From the NCBI GenBank assembly GCA_016191715.1, contig JACPVN010000311.1, positions 1-8,764 of the forward strand: a stretch of 8,764 nucleotides of DNA, in the 5' to 3' direction. Under the pieces are notes generated by a model, which saw only the letters and a list, made by a program, of their open reading frames with translations, ran no database searches and was not told where the DNA came from. The translations under genes were made by a program, and so were the position numbers. Numbering within the stretch: position 1 is the first letter of the stretch; the number at the start of each line of letters is the position of its first letter. Below are positions 1 through 4,805 of the stretch, in pieces. The stretch comes from Ignavibacteriota bacterium (GTDB taxonomy: Bacteria; Bacteroidota; Ignavibacteria; UBA10030; SZUA-254).

Positions 1-268
1 AGTTTTCGTGATGAATTTTGGAAATCTCTTTATGAAGGACTGCTCTTTCTTTTGTATTGGGAATTTCTCCCTCTCCGAAAAGAATTTCCATGACGACAAC
101 ACCCGCGAGTTGGGCAATGTGCGTCGCTTTGAATTTCTTCTCTTTAATTTCCAGAGTTATTGATTTCTTCTTTGCAGGGTTTGACCATCCTAACTCTTCA
201 ATAAAAAGCGATTGAAAATCGAAGTTTTGTAAATGTGTTCTTGTTCTGTTAATGTTGAGTTGAGCCAT
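1..268 (-). CDS. Eco57I-type (type IIG) restriction-modification methylase, N-terminal fragment
   Basis: This is the first 89 residues of a protein that runs off the left edge of the window; the reading frame is open from an ATG at 268 to base 1. The segments NFDFQSLFIEELGW (about residues 15-28), a short beta-rich stretch with IAQLAGVVVMEI (51-62), then GEIPNTKERAVLHKEISK (67-84) and HHEN match my recollection of the N-terminus of large (about 1000-1300 residue) Eco57I/COG1002-type adenine methylases, often annotated as type IIG restriction enzymes. The methylase motifs themselves (FxGxG, NPPY) would lie outside the window, so the catalytic function is inferred from this N-terminal pattern only. 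The gene points away from the small plus-strand gene, with about 49 nt between start codons, so it probably has its own promoter. No convincing Shine-Dalgarno is visible. It could be a methylase-only component of a multigene defence system rather than a self-contained restriction enzyme. Confidence 0.72.
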   Translation of the reverse strand, partial: MAQLNINRTRTHLQNFDFQSLFIEELGWSNPAKKKSITLEIKEKKFKATHIAQLAGVVVMEILFGEGEIPNTKERAVLHKEISKIHHEN

Positions 269-317
269 AGAATAACAGGTTTAGTATCGTCTGAAAATTT
301 TGTACATTGCTTGTGCA
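269..317. promoter_or_regulatory. divergent intergenic region with promoters expected
   Basis: This 49-nt AT-rich gap separates the starts of the minus-strand methylase (268) and the plus-strand small gene (318). Both genes must be driven from here or from within each other's 5' ends. I see no consensus -35/-10 pair that I would commit to on either strand, and no strong Shine-Dalgarno for either start. The only distinct structure is the palindrome at 305-320. A TTG at 300 is an alternative start for the small gene, which would shorten the gap to 31 nt. Confidence 0.4.
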
Positions 318-320
318 ATG
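305..320. promoter_or_regulatory. palindrome CATTGC-TTGT-GCAATG over the start codon
   Basis: A perfect 6-bp inverted repeat with a 4-nt loop ends exactly on the ATG (318-320) of the small plus-strand gene. In RNA the right arm would pair the start codon and could limit its translation. In DNA it could serve as an operator for a dimeric regulator controlling both divergent genes. Which of these applies, if either, cannot be told from the sequence. If translation instead begins at TTG 300, the hairpin lies within the coding region. Confidence 0.4.
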
Positions 321-500
321 AAAAACGGAAAATCACTGATAGAAACCAATCCGTATCTGCGGGATGAGAAAGTTCGGGAGGAACTCATCATGGAACATGC
401 GATAACTTCAGCACGCATTGAAGGAGTGCGCGGCGCATTGAAACTTGCTGAACAATTCGCTAAACGTTCCCGGTCATCTCTCTCAACCAAGAAAAAATAG
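318..500 (+). CDS. small protein with Fic-inhibitor-like S-x3-E-G motif (possible antitoxin)
   Basis: This 60-residue basic protein opens MKNGKSLIETNPYLRD, has a helical middle (REELIMEHAITSARIEGV, residues 20-37) and ends in a Ser/Lys-rich tail. The ATG at 318 is preferred because the recognisable KSLIETNPYLRD block begins right after it; a TTG at 300 would add six residues. Residues S31-A-R-I-E35-G36 fit the [S/T]xxxE[G/N] motif of the helix that blocks ATP binding in Fic AMP-transferases, found in separate antitoxins of the VbhA kind and at the N-terminus of many Fic proteins. Short proteins of this NPYLRD...IEG type are, as I recall, common as hypothetical proteins in diverse bacteria. 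No Fic toxin gene is visible in the window, so it could be an orphan or act on a distant partner. It is divergent from the methylase and convergent to the PLD-SNF2 gene, and the hairpin repeats begin 12 nt after its stop. Confidence 0.65.
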   Translation: MKNGKSLIETNPYLRDEKVREELIMEHAITSARIEGVRGALKLAEQFAKRSRSSLSTKKK

Positions 501-515
501 CGCAAAGCCTCATAG

Positions 516-535
516 CACCATGCTTTAGCATGGTG
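516..535. repeat. left-end hairpin of the MITE, CACCATGC-TTTA-GCATGGTG
   Basis: A perfect 8-bp stem with a TTTA loop. It corresponds to the hairpin at 748-767 of the full element. In IS200/IS605-type elements such subterminal hairpins are recognised by TnpA as single-stranded DNA. Confidence 0.8.
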
Positions 536-560
536 TATCCTATCAAAAAAATTATTCATC

Positions 561-576
561 AACCGATTCATCGGTT
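561..576. repeat. palindrome AACCGAT-TC-ATCGGTT (tnpA 3'-end remnant)
   Basis: A 7-bp stem with a 2-nt loop, identical to 792-807, where it forms part of the last codons of tnpA. Here it is no longer coding, so it is a scar of the parent gene. Confidence 0.75.
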
Positions 577-590
577 TCCAGTTGTAAATA

Positions 591-608
591 AAACCGTTAA
601 AACGGTTT
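591..608. repeat. palindrome AAACCGTT-AA-AACGGTTT
   Basis: A perfect 8-bp stem with a 2-nt loop. It is identical to 1259-1276, which lies just upstream of tnpA in the full element. It shares the AACCG/CGGTT arms with the palindrome at 561-576. Confidence 0.75.
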
Positions 609-632
609 GAACAAAACTAATCATTATTTTAT

Positions 633-652
633 CACCACGATAAATCGTGGTG
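633..652. repeat. right-end hairpin of the MITE, CACCACGA-TAAA-TCGTGGTG
   Basis: A perfect 8-bp stem with a TAAA loop. Its counterpart at 1300-1319 differs by one G-C pair changed to A-T, so both arms changed together and the stem is kept. The right arm continues into the tandem repeat at 640-693. Confidence 0.8.
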
Positions 653-693
653 CTACAATAAATCGTGGTGCTACATTAAATTGTGGCGCTATC
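640..693 (+). repeat. three tandem 18-bp right-end half-repeats
   Basis: Units 640-657 and 658-675 are identical (ATAAATCGTGGTGCTACA); unit 676-693 is a diverged copy with GTGG and GCGCTA retained. Each unit is the loop plus right arm of the right-end hairpin and its flanking GCTA, without a left arm. This suggests repeated duplication or nested insertion at the element's right terminus. Confidence 0.75.
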
Positions 694-729
694 ATCATTT
701 TTCCAAAAATACTATAACATCATGTTTAA

Positions 730-755
730 TAGCACCATGCACATTAGCGCCATGC
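730..755 (+). repeat. duplicated left-end half (TAGCRCCATGC x2)
   Basis: TAGCACCATGC at 730-740 is followed after ACAT by TAGCGCCATGC at 745-755, the true left end of the full element. The first copy has no right arm and looks like a truncated left end. It mirrors the right-end half-repeats at 658-693. Confidence 0.6.
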
Positions 756-767
756 TTTAGCATGGTG
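748..767. repeat. left-end hairpin of the full element, CGCCATGC-TTTA-GCATGGTG
   Basis: Same stem and loop as 516-535 with one A-to-G change that leaves a G-T wobble in the stem. Confidence 0.75.
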
Positions 768-782
768 TAACATTCCAATAAA

Positions 783-1241
783 TTATTCATCAACCGATTC
801 ATCGGTTTCCAATTCTGAGAATCCATATTTTTGCAAGATAGTTTTATATTCATCTGCAAATGATTTTTTCTTATGATGTTCATCTTGATTGTTGATATAT
901 TTTCGTACCGCTCCGAGATGCGATGGGCTTATCGAGAAAGCGCCGTATCCCCGTTGCCAACCAAACTTTTCCGTGATAATATTCTCACTATTTATCCAGT
1001 GAGATGATTCTCCCTTCAACAACTTCACAATGTCGTCAACTTCCTGGTTGCTTGAAAGATTAATTAAACAATGTACATGCTCAGGTTGAACGTGTAACGT
1101 ATCAATGTTAATGTTTTTATCCTGTGCATTTTTGACTAAATGTTTTTTGACCAATAAGCGAGTATCTCCGTTCAAGAGTTTTTCGCGTTTCTTCGTTGTC
1201 CATATCAGATGAATATAAATTCTCACGTACGAGTGTAGCAT
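783..1241 (-). CDS. tnpA: IS200/IS605-like TnpA, HUH-Y1 transposase
   Basis: This 152-residue single-strand transposase nicks and joins single-stranded DNA at hairpin ends. The HUH metal-binding motif is H55-V-H57 in the context QPEHVHCLINL. The nucleophile is most likely Y115 in RKYINNQDEHH. Other family features are the N-terminal strand YVRIYIHLIWTTKKRE, LLKGESSHWIN (residues 74-84) and the WQRGYGAFSIS block (95-105). The length is normal for a Y1 transposase of the Bacteroidota-like IS200 type, so the gene appears complete. Translation from ATG 1241 has only a weak purine-rich AAGAAAG upstream. The last codons (ETDESVDE) contain the palindrome at 792-807, so DNA structure and protein C-terminus overlap. 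The hairpin units on both sides are its likely substrates. No tnpB/iscB gene is present, which fits a solo IS200 or a RAYT-like gene. Confidence 0.9.
   Translation of the reverse strand: MLHSYVRIYIHLIWTTKKREKLLNGDTRLLVKKHLVKNAQDKNINIDTLHVQPEHVHCLINLSSNQEVDDIVKLLKGESSHWINSENIITEKFGWQRGYGAFSISPSHLGAVRKYINNQDEHHKKKSFADEYKTILQKYGFSELETDESVDE
792..807. repeat. palindrome AACCGAT-TC-ATCGGTT inside the tnpA 3' end
   Basis: A 7-bp stem located in the last codons of tnpA, identical to the non-coding copy at 561-576. Confidence 0.7.
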
Positions 1242-1258
1242 AAAATTTCTTTCTTAAA

Positions 1259-1276
1259 AAACCGTTAAAACGGTTT
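1259..1276. repeat. palindrome AAACCGTT-AA-AACGGTTT upstream of tnpA
   Basis: A perfect 8-bp stem located 18 nt before the tnpA start codon and identical to 591-608. It lies in the tnpA leader, so it may affect tnpA expression as well as transposition. Confidence 0.75.
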
Positions 1277-1299
1277 GTTGTTTCTTGGTATCTCTTTTC

Positions 1300-1319
1300 C
1301 ACCACAATAAATTGTGGTG
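1300..1319. repeat. right-end hairpin of the full element, CACCACAA-TAAA-TTGTGGTG
   Basis: A perfect 8-bp stem with the same TAAA loop as 633-652 and one covarying base pair. Confidence 0.8.
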
Positions 1320-1342
1320 CTATTATACAATAAACACAATAA

Positions 1343-1363
1343 CACCATGTTTCTAACATGGTG
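1343..1363. repeat. extra hairpin just after the PLD-SNF2 stop (possible terminator)
   Basis: The arms CACCATGTT and AACATGGTG form a perfect 9-bp stem with a TCT loop. It begins 7 nt downstream of the stop codon of the minus-strand PLD-SNF2 gene. It has the same CACCA/TGGTG outer arms as the element's end hairpins, so it is probably another end or REP-like copy. On the minus strand it is followed by TTATTGTGTTTATT, which is T-rich but not a clean T-tract, so a terminator role is only possible. Confidence 0.55.
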
Positions 1364-1370
1364 AAAAACA

Positions 1371-4300
1371 TCATTCGGATTTCAGTCCCATCGAACAAAT
1401 AATTCTCGGCTCGTTCGTTTCATCTTCCTTTGCGGTGATGCAAAGCCGTACTTCATCCCTCAGCATGACAACAAGCGTTGCTAACGATTCATCCGAGATG
1501 CCACTCCGTAATTGCCTGTTCAATGTATCGGTTGCAGATTGTTGTAACGGGAAACGGTGAACGTCCTCGATTGCTTTTCGGAGTTCGAGAGAATCGAACA
1601 ACGAACCTTGAATTTTCTCAGCGTAGTGTTTCAGTCGCTCATACGTTTTGAACCGTGCGCCCGATGGTCGCCCTAACGCGCCGCCAACGGATTTCTCTTC
1701 CTCAATCACATACTCAACTGCATGTTGTACAAGTTGATGATGATTCTCTGCACGGTGCAACGCCGGTTCTTCCGGTGAACATTCAGCCGCTTTTAAGATT
1801 GTCAGTTGGGATTGCGTAACGTTTTTTCCTGTGCTGTCAACCCAAGCAAGCGCATCGTTCCCTTCCGCAGTTCTCATATACACTAACACGCCGCCCGGCT
1901 CTTTTCCTGTTGCGTCAAATTGCTTTGTTGAATAAACAACGGGTGGCATGTCGGGAATACTCTTTTGCAGTTTCGGTTCTTTCGTAACAGCGTTCTTCCA
2001 TATCTGATAGGCATACGAAGCAAGGTCAACTTCATCATCCGCTTCCCCATCAAGAATTCCTGATTTCTCTGTGAACAAATCCCGGATTGATTGCTCGTTC
2101 CTGTCATCTTCAAAAAATGCTTCATCCGTACCGACTACTTCTGCATTTTCTTTGAGACGGTGACGAACCCGCGCTCGTAGCCGGATGATTCGCTCAACAC
2201 CATCAGCCGGAAGAAATGAATAACAAAAAATGTTTTCGGCTTTCTGCCCGATTCGGTCAACACGTCCCGCACGCTGAACGAGTCGAATGATTGCCCACGG
2301 CAAATCATAATTCACCACCACATTACAATCCTGAAGGTTTTGCCCTTCGCTTAACACATCCGTAGCAATGAGAACGCGCAGTTCGTTTTCCTGATTGACG
2401 GTAGTTGTTCTGTGATTGCTCACCGGACTGAATCGCCAAGCAAGCAATGTCGGGTCAGAAGAATCTCCGGTAACTCCTGCCATCTTCGTGAGACCGCGTA
2501 AACGAAGTCGTTCTTCAAGATAATGGACGGTATCGGCAAACTGAGTGAAGATAAGAACCTTTTCGTTTGGATGTTTTCGCAAAAGCAGGTCGCACAACGC
2601 TTCAAGTTTTTCATCCTTTTCCGGTTTCCACTCACCGGATTTGTTCAGTGTGTTGAGTAACGACTGTGAATCGTTTGTCAGGTCTGCCGGAAGTTGAGAG
2701 ACAAACAAATCGGAACGAAGCCACTTGAAACGGGTTTTGTACACTCGTTCATATTCGTTATAGACTTCTTCCGCTTTTTTCCTGAGCGCTTCCTCTGTAC
2801 GAAGCGAAGCCATGCTGTTGTTCGTTTCATCGTCGTTATCATCTTCAAACATCGAACCTGTTCCTTGGTCGGCATCCACATCGGAGATGCGTGTATCTAA
2901 CAATCCCGCATCTTGTGTCCCGATGGGAAACGGTTTCCCATGTTCAAGTGCATAGAGAAAAATATAATTACGTAAAATGTGCCGTTCGATGGATTGAAGA
3001 AACGCAGAACCACTGCTCTCAAGCCGTTTGAAAAGATTTGTTCTGCAAAATCCCATTAACCGTTTCCCTGCGCGGGAAAGGTCATCCAATATTTTTGCTT
3101 CTGCCTGTGTTGGTGGTTCATGCGGAGTTGGCGTGATGTAATTTCCAAGCCCGTAGCGCGGAACGTTGAGAGAGTTGATTGTGCTGACGACATCTAAAGA
3201 ATAAAGTTTGGCGTATTGGTCATCCGGATCAGCATCGTCAATTTTGAATTTGATTGTTTTAGGAAGTCTGGTCGGGAAATAAGACTTTGTTCCATCTTCA
3301 AATGTTAAGTATTTGCGTTCCGTTGCCGGGTCTTTTGGTTCGGCATAATTATGCAGTATAAATGAGCGCGTTCTTCTTACCATGTACAATCTCATGAGTT
3401 CCCGCCAATCATCAACTTCTATGCTCTTTTCAAACGCGGCGATGGAGCGAACTGAACATTGGTGTTTCCGAATGAACTCCGTTTCACTTCCATTTAACAT
3501 TTTATTGATGTATTGGTCCGGTCGGATTCCCAAGTCTTTATCATCAGGGATGAACAAACGAAGTTGATTGGCAAGGTCAAAATATGTTTTGTTGTAGGGA
3601 GTTGCCGAGAGGAGAATACATTTGCTTTCATTTTTCTTGATGTACTCACGAAGAAATTGATAACGCTTTCCTTCTCTGTTTCGGAGGTTATGGCTTTCAT
3701 CTATCAGCAACAACCGGTAGCGTCGCAACGCGGGAAGTTCATTGACCACCTGAGAAATAGAGAGCACTTTCGCCCGCAAACGATACTGAGACCGATAATC
3801 TTCCCACATCGAAACCAAATTCTTCGGACAAATGATGAGTGTTTCCCAATCGTTATCATCTTCCATGATGCGAGCAAGCGCAGTCGCCATCAAGGTCTTG
3901 CCCAATCCGACAACATCACCAATGAGAACGCCGCCTCGTTTATTGAGATGATGTGCGGCAATCTTCACAGCCGCAGTTTGAAACTCGAATAATTTGTTTC
4001 CAAAATCTTTCGGAATCTTGAATTCGGAAAGTCCTGCCCTTGCTTCTTGTGAAAGATGGTATGCCATCTTAATGTAAATATGATAGGGTGGAATAAGTTC
4101 TTCTCTTGCCCAACTTTCCTCAATGATTTCAACCAACTCATCAGAAATATCCAAACACCAACGGTCATTCCATCTGTCATCAAACCATCGTGCTAACTTT
4201 TGTGTGGCATCATGGTCGAGAACATCAACATTGAGTTCTCCTTGATGCGACAATCCTGCAAGTGTTAAGTTACTGCTTCCGAGGAAACCGATAATGGGAT

Positions 4301-4754
4301 TGATTGGGTCGGAACGGAAAAGCAGGTACAACTTAGCATGAAGAGGATGGCGAAGGAATAATTTCACGACGACTTTTTTGTTCTTGATTTGCCGGGCAAG
4401 CCGCCGTAATCCCGATTCATCTTCATTCGTCGGAATGCCAAGCGCAAGTTGGTCACGGAATTCCTCAGCCAATTTCTTTTTTAGTTTTATCGCTGTTTGA
4501 TTATCGAGTGTATTTTCTCGTTTGGCTACACTGAGCGCATCCCGCAATTCATCACTCTCAAGTTTTTGCATCCCGACAAGAAGCCGGCAACAATTTCCTT
4601 CGCCGCCATTCCATTTCTCGATGTCGGCGTCAATCTGTTTCCATCCACGCAGATTAAAGAAACCCACACAGAAATCAGAACGTTGTGAAAGTTCAATTGT
4701 CTCCCGAAGAGCGGGAAGAAGTTGTTGCTCGATGTTATCGAATATACGCGGCAT
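1371..4754 (-). CDS. PLD-nuclease-like / SNF2 helicase fusion protein (defence-type ATPase)
   Basis: This 1127-residue protein has two recognisable modules. Residues 1 to about 210 form a phospholipase-D-like domain with H139-A-K141, then GSSN162LT and E173, the single HxK...N...E set seen in NgoFVII/BfiI-like nucleases, which pair two chains to make one active site. From about residue 250 there is a SNF2/RapA-type superfamily 2 motor: LFEFQ (Q259), Walker A GDVVGLGKT (279-287), DESH (352-355), LLSATP (381-386), VLIFTQF (733-739), TDVLSEGQNLQ (798-808) and QRAGRVDRIGQ (827-837). All key residues are present, so DNA-dependent ATPase or translocase activity is expected. An acidic low-complexity insert (DDNDDETNNS, 638-647) lies between the lobes. 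The last 220 residues are not recognised. It starts 51 nt after addB on the same strand, with no clear ribosome binding site. Related SNF2 ATPases occur in DISARM (DrmD) and other restriction-like systems; a defence role is inferred. Confidence 0.88.
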   Translation of the reverse strand: MPRIFDNIEQQLLPALRETIELSQRSDFCVGFFNLRGWKQIDADIEKWNGGEGNCCRLLVGMQKLESDELRDALSVAKRENTLDNQTAIKLKKKLAEEFRDQLALGIPTNEDESGLRRLARQIKNKKVVVKLFLRHPLHAKLYLLFRSDPINPIIGFLGSSNLTLAGLSHQGELNVDVLDHDATQKLARWFDDRWNDRWCLDISDELVEIIEESWAREELIPPYHIYIKMAYHLSQEARAGLSEFKIPKDFGNKLFEFQTAAVKIAAHHLNKRGGVLIGDVVGLGKTLMATALARIMEDDNDWETLIICPKNLVSMWEDYRSQYRLRAKVLSISQVVNELPALRRYRLLLIDESHNLRNREGKRYQFLREYIKKNESKCILLSATPYNKTYFDLANQLRLFIPDDKDLGIRPDQYINKMLNGSETEFIRKHQCSVRSIAAFEKSIEVDDWRELMRLYMVRRTRSFILHNYAEPKDPATERKYLTFEDGTKSYFPTRLPKTIKFKIDDADPDDQYAKLYSLDVVSTINSLNVPRYGLGNYITPTPHEPPTQAEAKILDDLSRAGKRLMGFCRTNLFKRLESSGSAFLQSIERHILRNYIFLYALEHGKPFPIGTQDAGLLDTRISDVDADQGTGSMFEDDNDDETNNSMASLRTEEALRKKAEEVYNEYERVYKTRFKWLRSDLFVSQLPADLTNDSQSLLNTLNKSGEWKPEKDEKLEALCDLLLRKHPNEKVLIFTQFADTVHYLEERLRLRGLTKMAGVTGDSSDPTLLAWRFSPVSNHRTTTVNQENELRVLIATDVLSEGQNLQDCNVVVNYDLPWAIIRLVQRAGRVDRIGQKAENIFCYSFLPADGVERIIRLRARVRHRLKENAEVVGTDEAFFEDDRNEQSIRDLFTEKSGILDGEADDEVDLASYAYQIWKNAVTKEPKLQKSIPDMPPVVYSTKQFDATGKEPGGVLVYMRTAEGNDALAWVDSTGKNVTQSQLTILKAAECSPEEPALHRAENHHQLVQHAVEYVIEEEKSVGGALGRPSGARFKTYERLKHYAEKIQGSLFDSLELRKAIEDVHRFPLQQSATDTLNRQLRSGISDESLATLVVMLRDEVRLCITAKEDETNEPRIICSMGLKSE

Positions 4755-4805
4755 AATTTACAGACTCATTTTATCCGGTCGAATATATCAAATTTTTCCA
4801 ACTCC
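4755..4805 (-). promoter_or_regulatory. addB to PLD-SNF2 spacer
   Basis: This 51-nt AT-rich spacer contains no hairpin terminator and no convincing promoter, so readthrough from addAB into the PLD-SNF2 gene is plausible. A three-codon reading frame (ATG AGT CTG TAA, 4769-4758 on the minus strand) ends 3 nt before the start codon of the helicase gene. I give it no function. Confidence 0.3.

Larger units (their letters stand above)
513..655. mobile_element. MITE-like internally deleted derivative of the neighbouring IS200-like element
   Basis: This 143-bp unit carries, in order, hairpins at 516-535, 561-576, 591-608 and 633-652. The full element at 745-1322 has the same hairpins in the same order at almost the same spacing: 45 versus 44 nt between the first two, and 42 versus 41 nt between the last two. 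Bases 549-580 are identical to 780-811, which includes the stop codon and last eight codons of tnpA. Bases 590-609 are identical to 1258-1277. Between these blocks the parent holds most of tnpA while this copy has only 9 nt, so about 435 bp are missing. The ends read TAGCACCA (513-520) and TGGTGCTA (648-655), an 8-bp inverted repeat. It has no transposase of its own and would depend on TnpA supplied in trans. Confidence 0.75.
745..1322 (-). mobile_element. IS200-like single-gene insertion element with terminal hairpins
   Basis: This element of about 578 bp holds one gene, tnpA, flanked by hairpins at 748-767 and 1300-1319. Its ends, TAGCGCCA (745-752) and TGGTGCTA (1315-1322), form an 8-bp inverted repeat with one mismatch. 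The boundaries are chosen because they match those of the 143-bp derivative at 513-655; the actual cleavage sites cannot be read from one locus. There is no accessory tnpB-like gene. The intact reading frame with its catalytic motifs suggests that it is or was recently active. It lies between the 3' end of the PLD-SNF2 gene and the small plus-strand gene, interrupting neither. A REP-associated (RAYT) domesticated transposase is a reasonable alternative description. Confidence 0.7.

Noticed and set aside
281..571. 96-residue open frame on the minus strand
   Set aside because: It is antisense to the small plus-strand gene, which has a recognisable sequence pattern, and it runs into the MITE hairpins; its Ser/Arg-rich translation looks non-coding.
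695..883. 62-residue minus-strand frame covering the tnpA 3' end and flanking repeats
   Set aside because: It is out of frame with tnpA and largely translates the hairpin repeats.
513..1363. CRISPR array
   Set aside because: The repeats are palindromic element ends with irregular spacing and internal homology to a transposase gene; there are no regular unique spacers and no cas genes.
3513..3992. 159-residue open frame on the plus strand
   Set aside because: It lies antisense within the SNF2 helicase motifs of the PLD-SNF2 gene; the composition is typical of an antisense shadow and no motif is seen.
4758..4769. Three-codon leader frame (ATG AGT CTG TAA) before the PLD-SNF2 gene
   Set aside because: Such a short frame is expected by chance in an AT-rich spacer and has no ribosome binding site.
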